In this document: positions 34,823-46,329 of the stretch, piece by piece | Numbering within the stretch: the stretch's first letter is position 1 | How the letters are laid out: every line of letters starts with the position of its first letter | Made by a program: the position numbers and the translations under genes | Notes under the pieces: model-generated | The model's database searches: none | Told to the model about the DNA's origin: nothing | The model's input: only the letters and a program-made list of their open reading frames with translations | Source of the DNA: Rhodocollybia butyracea | Lineage: Eukaryota > Basidiomycota > Agaricomycetes > Agaricales > Omphalotaceae | Reading direction: 5' to 3' | NCBI GenBank assembly: GCA_015501585.1 | Contig: JADNRY010000103.1 | Span: 1-64,000, forward strand | DNA length: 64,000 nt

Positions 34823-35041
34823 TGTTGTATATTGCCGATGTAGCAACTCCGGAGATTAGGTAGCCGGATCGGTATGTTCATATGTCCGTATCCTTACTCA
34901 TCGTATTAGCAATATTATACAGTATGTACAGTATATAAGGCTCTCTCCAAAGCCAGTATCTATAGTAGTTATCCAATCTTATATCTTTCTGTCTCTCGAG
35001 CCTCACAGCTCCTTCAGTCCCTGCGCCGGATATTTACAACA
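34823..35041. mobile_element. Solo LTR, copia-type, with 5-bp target duplication
   Basis: 219 bp beginning TGTTGTATATTGCCG and ending TTTACAACA (TGTTG...CAACA ends), flanked on both sides by TGTTC. The interior has a promoter-like GTATATAAGGCTCTC near 34933. No internal retrotransposon sequence adjoins it, so it is a solo LTR left by recombination. It lies inside the TIR element and is therefore the younger insertion. Confidence 0.85.
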
Positions 35042-35909
35042 TGTTCCGATGACTGGCAAGGGATGAGCCCAAATTCCTAGGATGCCATAGGATTCATAGG
35101 TCACCTAGTTTCCTTTAGGCCACTCTGGGGTCACCTAGGCAAAAACAGCTTTTCCTGATGTCAGTAGACCCCCAGTGTCATGAGGATGTTTTTTGCCGTT
35201 GGATTTTGGATCTTCATCATCACTTGAATCCGCAAACAAAGATACCACAGCATTGAAGCCATGTCTGAATGCCTTTTTTGTACGACGCTATTGTGCATCG
35301 TTTGATTAAAAAACACTAACTACAGTTATTCACCGAGACTTACAAACCAACCCATAGTTTAACTTATGATTATACTTAAGGTTAAAATCGAGGAGGTGGG
35401 TCAGAAAGCTGCTCGGGGCATTTCACGTCGACTTTATACAAAATTCAAAACTCATCAATTTCTTTTGCAAATTCGATGCAGTGACACGGCGCACAAATGT
35501 GTCGCCAACTTTTTTTACTACATTCTAATCGATGCTTCGTTGAAGAACTTATGAAACGCTATTCTATGTAAAAACTACAGGTATAATTTAAAATAAAGAG
35601 TGAGATACTTACTCACACATCGGCCAAAGATGTTTGGACATCCTACGCAATGGCCCTGTCAATCCCGTGTGCCATCACGCACTGGCTGTGCACGATCCGG
35701 TCAACACGCACACACGCACCACGCACGCACACACGCATGCACCATGCACGCACACACGCATGCACCATGCACGCACGCAGGCACCACGCACTGCACGCAC
35801 CGCGCAACTTGCACGCATCACGCACTCCGCACGCACCACGCACCACGCACCACGCACCACGCACCTAGCACGCACCACGCACCGGGTGCACGGCAAAATT
35901 TATGTGCCG

Positions 35910-35918
35910 TCAGATTTC
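35910..35918. repeat. Right 9-bp target-site duplication
   Basis: TCAGATTTC, identical to 33073-33081. Host sequence resumes as CCAGCCACCAGACAAGTTCG, matching the other array blocks at 37936 and 43836. Confidence 0.8.
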
Positions 35919-36299
35919 CCAGCCACCAGACAAGTTCGTCAAGAATCTCTGTACCTATCCGTGTCAAGACATCGAACAGACACACTTTTGCTTTAATCGT
36001 TCCTTTCGCTTCTCGTCATGGTCTGCTCTGTAAAATTACATTTGGAGACAAAAATATTGGCATGTTTCTGTTTGCTTCTTGCCTCATACCCCAGTGTATA
36101 TTTGGTGACTGGCCGCGTGCGAATTCTCTGTTGAATGATTTACTCCTGTGGGACAACGCCGAACATTTACCACCACCACCGACTACAGCCTCAAACCAAG
36201 GTTGGGCCCACGCCCGACCGTTTGGACCGTTTTCGAACCGATTAAATCATTGGATGATATGGCCGGTTTTTCTTTCCTTTCCATGACTCGACTTGTATA

Positions 36300-36420
36300 A
36301 TTGTGCTTCGTAAGAGAGTCCAGACTGCGGGACTTTCTGAGCAGATATGGTAATTTCCCAAACATCGGACAATGCCCTACAACCTCTCGTTCCTCCGCTC
36401 CTTATATCCATGAGAATTAC
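36300..36420 (+). pseudogene. Duplicated promoter and first codons of the SDR gene (copy 2)
   Basis: TATGGTAATTTCCCAAACATC followed by GGACAATGCCCTACAACC matches the region around the SDR start at 48452 (TATGGTAATTCTCCAAACAG, GACAATGCCCTATATGCAGC). The ATG is at 36372. The coding similarity ends within about 15 codons. Confidence 0.6.
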
Positions 36421-36553
36421 TGGATCTACGTGCCAAAGAAAATGATACAAAGTACAATTTATGGCACAACATGAACATAGGGAACCGTTGTAAAGAGTAG
36501 CAAAACATTTCCAGATTTCAATAGGATATCCTACGCAATCTACACCACAACTT

Positions 36554-37802
36554 CTATGCTCCCAGTGAATGTGATGCCGGTGTGTAACTGTTGTACCAGC
36601 TCTACAAACAGGATTTATTGATGATCGAAAATATGCCTGAGCTAGAAAAGGACTCGCCTATGGTGATAGAAGAGCCAAGTTCAAATGAAGTATTGAAGAT
36701 GGACAGCCCATAAATTTGGCCAGAATACTTTCCAGTTATCAATGTGGCAATAACTTAAAACAATGACCACCCAGTCAAAGCATTAAACTTACCTGCCTAA
36801 ATTTCAAGTAGGTCGGGTCCGGACTATCCACGCGGAAGGAAACAAATGTTTCTCTATATACGGCTTGGAAGGGATCAGAATTCTTTCCATCAGGTTTTAA
36901 CATGTTGATAGTGTTCGTGTAGTCAATACGGTCTGAAGAAAACCAGATGAACGTGGGTTCCTTCAACGTGAAAGATCAACATACAGGAGTATCTGTAGTC
37001 CCCTAGATCTTCTTCGTATGTTGCTGGATGTTGGGACTTGCGTAAGGTTTCTGGAGTAGTCCACAATGTGTAGACGGTTAGATAATTGGGGGAGAAACCC
37101 GAATGTAAGATTATCAAGGTAACATTGTTTGAATTGGCGTGACGGTAGCCATAGACATCCAAAATCCAATTCGTCTCTGAAAGCTTGAAAGTTTGACTGC
37201 AATTATTCAGCATTCAGCAATATGTATAAACACGGGGAAAACGTTTTACTTTACGAAGCCCCTGGTGCCGTGTGGTGGAGTGAGATGTTCCTCGACGCCA
37301 CTGGTAAAGGTTATGAGAAGAGATGTGATAGTAGATCAATGGAATGACATACGACGGTTTGCCGCCCCTAGTGGCCTTAGCATAGCCACTAGCATTAAGG
37401 AATTATAAGGTGGTATAAAAAGACTTCCAAGAGCGACACGACATACCTGGGGATCTCAATCGCTTTGGGAAAGTCGGCGACGTTGAGTTGGGACCTATAC
37501 GCAAATACACAATGAGAAATGCTTATGAAAAGTATGGTAGAACAAAGTCATGCAATCGTGTGTTGTCCATCATAGCTTCCATGAGGGCATTGTGCGACTC
37601 GGGGTTTTTCATCGCAGCTGTAAAAATGGCCTCGTAAGAGGCATCCAACTGGGCACCATCCTTGATGGCCTTGACGAGGGTGGCAACATGTTGCGCCTCA
37701 ACACCTTGAGTGCCGTCACTGGTAACAGTTGAAGGATGAGCGAACGGTGCAGTAATACCTGTAGAGAACGCACGAGATCAAGTCGGTGTTTGAAGAAGAC
37801 AT
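36554..37802 (-). CDS. Array gene family, copy 2 (unrecognised)
   Basis: Same exon order as copy 1, start MSSSNTDLISCVLY at 37802. A clear intron (GTATTAC..TTACCAG) joins LY|SDGTQGVEAQHVATLVKAI. Later text includes NPESHNALMEA, SQLNVADFPKAIEIP, HLTPPHGTRGFV, NQTFKLSETNWILDVYGYR and LTVYTLWTTPETLRKSQHP, then across a GTATGT..TTCAG intron RYSYRIDYTNTINMLKPDGK and VYRETFVSFRVDSPDPTYLKF. The last exon probably ends SWYNSYTPASHSLGA at 36554-36556. It looks the best preserved of the four, except that the donor after NTRLH is not obvious. Substitutions against copy 1 spare the aromatic and Asp/Asn residues of the C-terminal half. Confidence 0.6.
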
Positions 37803-38289
37803 TTGAGATGAACTTGAAGTGAAGAGTAGGCCCTGGGGGTGAAGAGTAGTAGGAGAGCGAGAGGATGTATTTAAGTAAAACTCTTGTTCGGTTGACTACG
37901 CCACTGCGTTCAAGTTTTGTTCAAATCATGAGATAACCACCAGACAAGCTCGTCAAGAATCTCTGTACGTTTCTATGTCAAGACGTCGAACAGACACACC
38001 TTTGCTTTAATCTTTGATTTCTGTTCGCTTCTCGTCACGGTGTGTTCGGTAAATTTAGACAAAATTATTGGCATGCTTTGGTTCGCCTCCTTGCCTCTCC
38101 CGTGGCGCAACGTCAAACGTTTATCGATTGTTTACGTCTCCAAACTTCTCAATTTTCTTTCCTCACCCTCAATCTGTAGAAGTTTTGTGGATATAAGGCC
38201 AACACCCGGATACAGTATGACTGGTTGCAACACACCTCAAGGTTCTGTGCGTAAGTGTACCAAGCAGTAAATATCACCCCAAAATCACA

Positions 38290-38900
38290 TCCGCGACCTC
38301 CAGAATATCCGGAAATCAGATACCCAAAGCTTCTATACTGGAATTTCTAGATTCTGAGTCCTCGCGAGTTGGGCAGGTTAAATCAGAAGCTGTAATCAAA
38401 GCCGAAGACAAGTGCATGGAGAGTACTGAGTCCGAATACGGCTACACCTTTAAGTTATTGTCAGTCTGTCATCCTTTGCCACCTGCATTTCACCGGTATG
38501 TACGCCATTTCCAGGTCTCATTATGTTGTAGCCAAATTGTATGCTCGCTGGTTCCTTGTCAATTATGCCAACAAGGTATGCCCATTGAAGGCAAAGACGA
38601 ACTGCGACTTACCCTGGCATAGTTATAGTACGAAAGGGTCAACTACCAGCCCACGAATGGAACCCCGGTGATGTTGGCCCACCTGTACATCCGTGGAGAT
38701 CCGTGGTGAGTCTCAGTCAATCTTATTTCTCGAGTACCCTGTTTGTGACGAGTGCATGTGGAGCAACGTTCCAATTGAACATAAACCATCCGGTCGTGAA
38801 GGCCTACTGGAGGAAACTTACGTTTGGCAGATGGTACTGCTTGGAAGGTGTTCCGTACAGACAAGAATGTGCTCACATAACGGGATTACACTGATTGCCA
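38290..38900 (+). pseudogene. Partial unrecognised gene
   Basis: Coding-looking pieces join by introns: SHYVVAKLYARWFLVNYANK, a 53-bp intron (GTATGC..TTATAG), YERVNYQPTNGTPVMLAHLY and IRGDP, another intron (GTGAGT..GACGAG), then CGATFQLNINHPVVKAYWRK and LTFGRWYCLEGVPYRQ, with a stop near 38895. Upstream, a Ser/acidic frame (SESSRVGQVKSEAVIKAEDK) does not join without a frame change near 38490, so a 5' part is missing or broken. Family not recognised. Confidence 0.45.
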
Positions 38901-39399
38901 TCAGTTTCACCATGACCATCCAATCTAGGATACAGATGAATATCACTTTGTAAACTTGTAAACCTCTGGAGCATCGATGGGCGCCTGAAATAATGAGGGT
39001 CGGGGGGAAAGGTGGAGACGGATGTCCTGCCAGTCCACAGCCAATAAGTGAAATTTGTCTGGTCGCCTCCCGTTTAACCTATGAGATTTTCAAAGAGCCG
39101 TTATTCACTGATCTGAGCTGGCCATTATTTTAAGACCCGGAGTTCGAAGCCTTCTTGGACTCGACACGACGGCTTCCTTGGGTTTGTTTGATAGCAGTCT
39201 TCAGAATTCCCTTGGTACCTTCAAAATTGAAAATGGGTCCAATATGTATGAATCCTTTACTAGGAGAGCAAGCAGTATATAATCTTGAGCAACGTAAGAG
39301 TCTTGCATGGTTTCCGGAGGGTTTGTGCTTCTCGGAGAGCTCATAGATGTATCATCCGAGGGATCTGAATGGATGGCTTTCTGTAGTGCTCGTTTCGCA

Positions 39400-41070
39400 A
39401 GAGTGGATTTTGAGATAGAAATTGAGCACTGATATAGATATTCTGGTTACAGACAAGGTTATAAGTAGACCAGAATAGCAACACAGGAAGACTCACTATA
39501 GTAAGATACCAGAGCGAGTATTGGGAAGAGGGTCATCCAGTTTCGAGCGAAACTGGCTACTTGACGGTTAAGGACTGTTAAGGACCAATCAGATACTCAA
39601 AGTGGTTCATAAGGAACCAAGCCCTTTCACTAGTGAGAGGTTGAAATCAACAATGCGAGACCTGGAGGTTCCTGGAAGTCAGACTTGGGCTAAAGACGAA
39701 CTTGCGGGTAATAATCGTCTGGCTGGCAAGACCCATGGCGATTCAGAACCAAAAGATTGGCAAAATGAAAAGGAAATGCATTGGAATTCATGATATCAGT
39801 AATGGTTGGCCAGTAGACCAACAAGGGGCGGAGTGAAATAATTCAATAAATGTTTAACTTTTCGTGTGGATACCGGATCGATTGTCTGCCGTTTGCTCAC
39901 ACATGACCTTCGTAATTCTCCTTAAGACACTTCTCTGACCCGTCACTCGTCTGACTCGGCTTTCATGTTCAAACTTAAGCTACCCAAACAATCGGAGGCC
40001 CTCCATTCACAAGAATCTTTCAATCATCCAATGGAACGGCATCTCCCAGGAATAATTCATCTATCAAACACTTCGATTGATACACTTGAATTCTTTTCAG
40101 CACTTCCAGCCCGTTGTTATCTCAGACCCTTCGCAAATCCAAGCAAAACTAGGAAGACCGTGTGGATCTTCCAAAACTACCCCTACTCAAAATCGTGAAC
40201 CAAGTGCCACTTCAGGACCATGAAACGAACGAAGATGTGGAAGACCATCTGGCTGCTATCTGAAAGAGGTTGTGCGCCTTCAATATTTCAATTAATAAGA
40301 GAGGAACAAGAACAAGCAGAGGCGCAATTGTGACGTTCGGAAGATGTCGATGAGGGACAGTTAGATCGCACGGTATGTCTAGAGTCGTTCAACTATCGTC
40401 GTTGGGCTCAATATTTGTATTTACAGACGCTCTCGATCCATTCTTCTTCTGCTCCAAGTGTCCATCGCGTTCAGCGAATCTTATGTCTACCCCTCCCGAA
40501 GTCTTGCCACATCCAGAAACTACTGACAGCCTTGATGGGGAAAAGGCGAGTATATCTGTTGAGGATGATTTGGATATCGATGGTAAGGGTGAGCTCATGA
40601 AGGATTGGGATGACAGCGATAGCAAAATAGTAGATCATATACCTGGCGATGGTAATACAAATCAACCGCATTTGTGTCGAATCCCACACTGCTTCCTGCG
40701 TGGCTCCAAGTGGCTCCAAGTTCCAACGAATGTTTGAGCACCATGTACAGGCTTCAAACAGTCAACACGCCAATGGTCGTCGACACATCCTCCACTCTGT
40801 CATGAATATTTACTTCCCGCGGCCAGCTGTGACTCAGAGTCAGCAAATCTCTGCGCTATTTGAGCTTTATGACTATTCTGTGTGACTCAGAATGTCTACT
40901 CGCAAGCGGCGTAGCTTGCCCCAATTGTCAAACCCAGCTACTGCAAACGACCCCCCCCCCCCCGATTTCGATAAGACCATATGCATATAGGTCATTGGGT
41001 CATTGGATTCTGCTACTGCTGCCCAACGTGTGTCCGAAATCAAAAACTATTCGGTAACCTTCCAAAGCCG
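39400..41070 (+). repeat. Duplicated segment S, copy 1 (decayed)
   Basis: Aligns in order with 46330-47874. Shared landmarks: CTTTCACTAGT, CGTCTGGCTGGCAAGACC, CAGACCCTTCGCAAATCCAA, GTCTACTCGCAAGCGGC and the closing GTAACCTTCCAAAGC. Copy 1 is more damaged: the frame open at 47026-47274 in copy 2 is interrupted, and a CCCCGCC in copy 2 is a run of 13 C at 40951-40963. It ends where the esterase pseudogene begins. Confidence 0.65.
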
Positions 41071-41073
41071 GAA

Positions 41074-41640
41074 TGAACAAATCCCTGGCCACTCTTTCGT
41101 CTTCCTCACTGCCCCTCTCACGGATTGCGCCCCGCTCCAGATTGTAGACGGCCCTCGCACCGACGCACAGTTTAAGACGGATTTAGCGGAATACAACGAC
41201 CAACTCGTCATCATGACCCAAAATCTCACCAAGCATCGTCCAGACGTAGGGTTGATGGTGGTATTCGACACTAGACCTGTGTTTAATTACGCTGCTGGAC
41301 AATGCAGAAGCTTTTGGGGTTGTGAATATTACAGGGTTTTCCGAGGCATACGAAAATGGGACACTAAACACTGCAACCCAGGTGGAGGGGTGCGCGCCTG
41401 TGTCCAGTTATTTGAGAGTACCGCAAGCTTTGCGGCGAGTAGGGAACTCGCATCACTGATTGCGTTGTTCCTTAGCTGGCTCAACACATTATATCCATTG
41501 TTTATCGTTCACAAGTCCATTTCATCCTATGTGTCTGTGAATCACCCATTAACTCTCCTCCCTCGTTCAATCATCATTCAGTATTCTTGCACAAGCTCTA
41601 TTCACTGCACTCAGTACCCAGTAGCAGAAAAAACGAAACG
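41074..41640 (+). pseudogene. Esterase (GDSL/CE16-like) pseudogene, 3' half
   Basis: Similar at the DNA level to exons 9-11 of the esterase at 29707-31196: [40 protein letters not shown], then after a frame change near 41290 the equivalents of NTLHPLF and ILA.AL.TALS. The 5' half with the catalytic Ser is missing. Where the functional gene has its last intron, this copy keeps GT..AG ends but a longer insert, which supports that intron. About 100 bp of 3' flank is also shared (31197-31370 versus 41640-41800). Confidence 0.85.
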
Positions 41641-41829
41641 GTGTCGAAGGCTGAAGTTTTCGATTTATTAAATAAATACCGTTTGACCGTCACAAAGTTC
41701 TAATTTGATATCCGCTCCAATTTGGCTCGAATTCTCAGATAATCACTGAACCCACAATGTTTGATTTTGTGAAGATTATTCTATCAATTTGACAAGTTTT
41801 TACAGCAATGACGGACCACCCCATGCCGT

Positions 41830-42030
41830 CTGGCCAGGGCATGTCGACACTTTCTCAGAATAGCAGGCCATTTACTCTACGACTCAAGTACTCAAGTTGT
41901 ATTATTGTGTTTGGCCCTCAGAGAGTCCGGAGTGAGGCGGGACTTCCAATGTCAAATAAGTTGAAAATAAGGAGACATGTCTCAACAGCCGACAATGCCC
42001 TGCAGCTCCTCTCCTCATACCTTGAGTAGT
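41830..42030 (+). pseudogene. Duplicated promoter and first codons of the SDR gene (copy 3)
   Basis: GTGAGGCGGGACTTCC and CAACAGCCGACAATGCCCTG (ATG at 41995) match the SDR start region at 48452. After a few codons (CTGCAGCTCC) it diverges into the shared 3' flank of the array gene family. Confidence 0.55.
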
Positions 42031-42474
42031 AGTACACTTGAGTAATAATTATGAGAGTTACTGGATCTATGTGCCAACTGTCGAGCTTCATACGAGTCTA
42101 CGTGTGAACCTCGTCATATTACTTAAATATTTTACAGTATATAAAGTATGTACTCATTCTGAGACAAAATATACTCCTTTGTTTCTACCATTACAGCACT
42201 TCGGAAAAACCTCCCTGAGAAGAGTAGGGACTGGCCAAATCTCAGGCAGATCCCCCGTCGAACTCGATACTTCAATTAGAGTGCGGACTCAGTTGATTTA
42301 TCACACCAACTCGAAGAAAATGATAATAAGTAGTACAATTTATGGCACAACATGAATGCGGGGAACTGTCGTAAAGAATAGCAAAACATTTCCAAATTTC
42401 AATAAGAGTCACATCCCACGCACACTACACCACGACTTCTATTCTCCCAGTGAATGTGCCGCCGGGCATGCCGG

Positions 42475-43715
42475 TTATCCAGGGGCTCTGGACCAGCTCT
42501 ACAAACAGGATTTATGGATGATTAAAAATATGCTTGAACTAGGAAAGTACTCGCCGATAAAGATAGAAGAACCATCTTCAAATGAAGTGTTGAAGATGGA
42601 CAGCCCATGGATTTGGCCAGGAAACTTTCCAGTTATCAGTGCAGTAGTGGAACAACAACAACCCAGTCACAAGTGTTCAAAGTGTTAACTTACCTGCGTG
42701 AATTTCAAGTAAACCGGGTCCGGACTGTCTATGCGATAGGAAACAAATGTTTCCCTATATACAATTTCGAAGGGAACAGGATTCCTCCCATCAGGTCCTA
42801 TCATGTTGATAGTGTTTCGTGTAGTCAATGCTGTCTGAGGACCACCAGGTGAACCTGAGTTTCTTCAACGCAAATGATCAACATACAAGAGTATCTGCTG
42901 TCCCCTAGATCTTCTTCGTACGTCTCTGGATATTGGAACTTGTGTATGGTTGCTGGAGTAGTCCATATTCTGAAGACGGTCACTGGCCATATGATGTTCT
43001 CGGATGAGACGGTGCCCGAATGTACGATTATCACCGTAACATTGTTTGAGTTGGCGTGACGGTAGCCATACAGATCCAAAATCCAGTTTGTACCCTCAAC
43101 ACTGTAAACTTGACTGCAAATTATTCAGCATTCAGCAATAAGTACAAACACCGTAGGGAAACCGTTTTTACTTTATGAAGCCCCTGGTGCCATATGGTGG
43201 AGTGAGATGTTGCTCGACGCTACTGGTAAAGGTCACAAGAAGAGATATGATAGATCAATGGAACGACATACTCCGGTTTGCCGCCCTCAGTGGCCTTAAC
43301 ATAGTCACTAGCATTGAGGAGCTATAAGGTGAATGTCAAAAGCATTCCAAGAGTGACACGACATGCCTGGGGATCTTAATCGCTTTGGGAAAGTCGGCGA
43401 CCTTGAGTTCGGACCTACATGGAAATATACAATGAGAAATGCTTATGAAAAGTATAATAAAACAATGCCATGCAATAGCGTGTTGTCCATGAGGGCCTTG
43501 TGCGACTCGGGGTTTTTCATCGCAGCTGTAAAAATGGCCTCGTACGAGGGATCTAACTTGGTACCATCCTTAATGGCCTTGACGAGGGTGGCAACGTGGT
43601 GCGCCTCAACACCTTGAGCGCCATCACTGTGGGGATAACAGTTGAACGATGAGTGAACGGTGCAGTGACACCCATAGAGAACGCACGAGATTAAGTCGAT
43701 GTTTGAAGCGGACAT
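42475..43715 (-). pseudogene. Array gene family, copy 3 (frameshifted)
   Basis: Collinear with copies 1 and 2 (MSASNIDLISCVLYG start at 43715, YRHANSNNVTVIIVHSGTV, FRIWTTPATIHKFQYP, YLKF before the last intron). Lesions: a deletion removes most of ALMEAVMD after NPESHKA. One extra base near 42825 turns TACACGAACACT into TACACGAAACACT and breaks the frame in YTNTIN. The final exon has an early TAA at 42475-42477. Probably inactive. Confidence 0.6.
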
Positions 43716-44713
43716 TTGAGATAAACTTGAAGTGAAGAGTAGGGCGAGAGGATGGATTTAAGTAAAACTCTTGCTCGGTTGACCACAGCCGGTCACCGCA
43801 TTCGTCAAGGTTTGTTCAAGTCATCGGATTTCCCAACCACCGGACAAGTTCACCTGTACCTATCTCTGTCAAGATTAGGTGAGTGTGATGTCGAGCAGAC
43901 CGGTAAATCCGCCAGCTTGACAGGTCCATCATTCAGGCCCAGTGAAAAGAGGTGAAACAAGTGAAAAGCCGCACCAAGTTGATCTGGGATATTCGACTAG
44001 GTCCGAGTCTGTCCAAGTACTTTCAGCTCTACACTGATGCTGGTGGGAAATAGCGCCTGATTTTAAGTTTTAAGGAACTAAATTCACATCACATAGCAAA
44101 TCTCTTTCAGCGACTCTCGGCGCATCGAAGTTCCGTGATTAAACTTTAGCTTCATTGCTACTTACCATCCAATATACATAGCTAATAATGGCATGTTAGT
44201 ACCTGAACTTATGGACAGTGAACTGCCCTGGTGCCTTCTAAGGCCTTGAGAGTTGAAAATGTTGCTCAAGGAACATGAAGCATCAATGAAGCATAGTTTC
44301 CTTTCAAGCTCAAGCTATAAAAAGGTAGGAGTAGTAGCTATTGAACTGACCAGCTGAAGTATTCAGATAGAAATTTTAAAGCCCTGAACTCAGCAGGGAC
44401 TCAGATACTTATGATAATCACCGAATAATTGTGTTTTAAGAACAAGTTGAGTGCTGTAGCTGAACCTCGGGTTGAGCTTTTCAAGCTCAAGTCCTCATTT
44501 GAGTACTATGAATCGAACAAAGCGACAAAAGAACTTTCGGCGGCAGGGCCGCCAGGACGAAGCTCAGATTACTCAAGTCTACTTGTCATTGAGCAGGTAA
44601 GTAGCTTGTGCAGCAGCGAGACTCACCTGAGCGTTTCCACAGGCCTTTATGTCGAAAGCGAGACGCGGGTCTTGATCCCTGAAATGATCAAGCCGAGTGG
44701 TATGTTCTCAGCC

Positions 44714-44785
44714 AAGTTTACCGCAAAGTTTCTGTTCGCCTTTGGTGATTCGTACACAACCGACGGTAATACAAAGTCTAAATAA
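44714..44785 (+). pseudogene. Esterase exon-1 fragment
   Basis: AAGTTTCTGTTCGCCTTTGG plus TGATTCGTACACAACCGACGG is identical to the GDSL block at the end of exon 1 of the intact esterase (29788-29828). Only this exon-sized piece remains; the next exon is absent. Confidence 0.8.
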
Positions 44786-45269
44786 AAGCATACTCACATC
44801 TTAGTGGAGGTAGAACACTAAGATGTGATGAAGAAAGATCGGCAAAGTAAAACACGCTGAGCTTAGTAGTAAGTACGAATCTGGAATAGTAAATAAAGAA
44901 AGGTCAAAGCGATGTATAGGCCGCCGTGTATGGAACGTAGTACAACAATCCCACGATGTTTTGATTTCGTGAAGATTAGTCTATCAATTTCAAGACAAGT
45001 TTTTACAGCAATGATGGACCACCCCATGTCATCCGGCCAGAGCACCTCTCGCCACGTTCTTTAAATGATAGTTGATTGATGCTATGACTCGGGTTGTATA
45101 TAAATTGTACTTGGTAAGAGAGTCCAGCTGAGGTGGGACTTCCGATGTAAAACAAGTATTCATAAGTGCGATTTCTGGCGCAACTCGAACATAGGGAACC
45201 CCCGTAAAGACTAGCAAAACATCCCAAATTCTAATATTCACATCCTACACCACGACTTCTATTCTCCCA

Positions 45270-45988
45270 GTGTATCTGCTGATGATCTCGCTGAACACCA
45301 TAGGAAAGTACTCGCCAATAAAGATGGAAGAGCCAACTTCAAATGATGAATTGAAGATGGACAACCCATAAATTGGGCCATTAAACTTTTCAGTTATCAG
45401 TGTGGCATGGCAACCCAGTCAAAGTGATAAACTTACCTGCTTAAATTTCAAGTAAGTTGGGTCTGGACTATCTAGGCGATGGGAAACAAATGTTTCTCTA
45501 TATACAGTTTCGAAGGAATCAACGTGAATGATGTTCGCTGCCCCCAGCGGCCTTAACATAGTCACTAGCATTGAGGAGCTATAAGGTGATGTCAAAAGCA
45601 TTCCAAGAGTGACACGACATGCCTGGGGATTTCAATCGCTTTGGGAAAGTCGGCGACGTTGAGTTGGGACCTATAAGTACGCAAATTTACAATGGGATGT
45701 GATTATGAAACGTATGGTAGAACAAAGCCTTGCAATTGTATGTTGTTCATCATAGCTTCCATAAGGGCATTGTGTGACTCGGGGTTTTTCATCGCAGCTG
45801 TAAAAATGGCTTCGTACGAGGCATCTAACTTAGTACCTTCCTTGATGGCTTTGATGAGGGTCGCAACCTGTTGCGCCTCAACATCTTGAGCGCCATCGCT
45901 GTGAGGGTTACAGTTGAAGGATGAGCAAACGGTGCGGTGACCCGTAGAGAACTTACGAGACTAGCAAGTCGGTGTTTGAAGAAGACAT
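45270..45988 (-). pseudogene. Array gene family, copy 4 (truncated)
   Basis: The start region at 45988 matches the other copies (MSSSNTDL) but reaches TAA within a few codons. The middle exons encoding the NW.LDVYGYR and LWTTPET parts are deleted: FETVYRETFVSHRLDSPDPT, part of a late exon, abuts the DYVKA exon region near 45540. It cannot encode the family protein. Confidence 0.75.
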
Positions 45989-46329
45989 TTCAGATGAACT
46001 TGAAGCGAAGAGTGGGCCCTGGGGGTGAAGATTAGGAGGGTGAAAGGATGAATTTCAGTAAATCTCTTGTTCGGTTGACCACAGCCCGTTATCGCGTTGG
46101 AGTTTTGTTCAAATTATCAGACCCAACCAAGCCCAACCACCCGACAAGTTTGCCAAGAGTATCTTTGCTTTATGTAATCTTTGTTTTCTATTCGCTTCTC
46201 GTCCCGGTATGGAGGAACTACGACTCACCGGTATGTTCTATCAAGATAACATTTGGAGACAAAAATATTGCTGGTACTAGTGTTGGACGATGGCTTCCTG
46301 TAGTGCTCGTTTCACACGATTAGATTTTG

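Larger units (their letters stand above)
33082..35909. mobile_element. TIR transposon with GGTGCGTGC subterminal arrays
   Basis: 2.8 kb insertion flanked by a 9-bp target duplication. The ends are imperfect ~28-bp inverted repeats sharing ATTTTGCCGTGCA.CCGG. Inside both ends are dense arrays of GGTGCGTGC: 33103-33175 pointing inward, 35690-35885 complementary. A second pair of arrays meets head-on at 33425-33625 with a hairpin (GCACGCACCCC at 33514-33524, complement at 33537-33547), so the element may be two head-to-tail or nested copies. Two ~80-bp direct repeats lie at 33166-33325. Inside are a KOW-like ORF (+), a coding-looking exon (-) and a solo LTR. No transposase is visible. A 9-bp duplication is typical of Mutator-like elements, but the assignment is inference. 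Confidence 0.75.

Noticed and set aside
35600..36286. 228-codon plus-strand ORF rich in His/Thr/Cys
   Set aside because: It is produced by the GCACGCACC array and unit flank; the text is simple repeat translation (THHAPRTTHH type).
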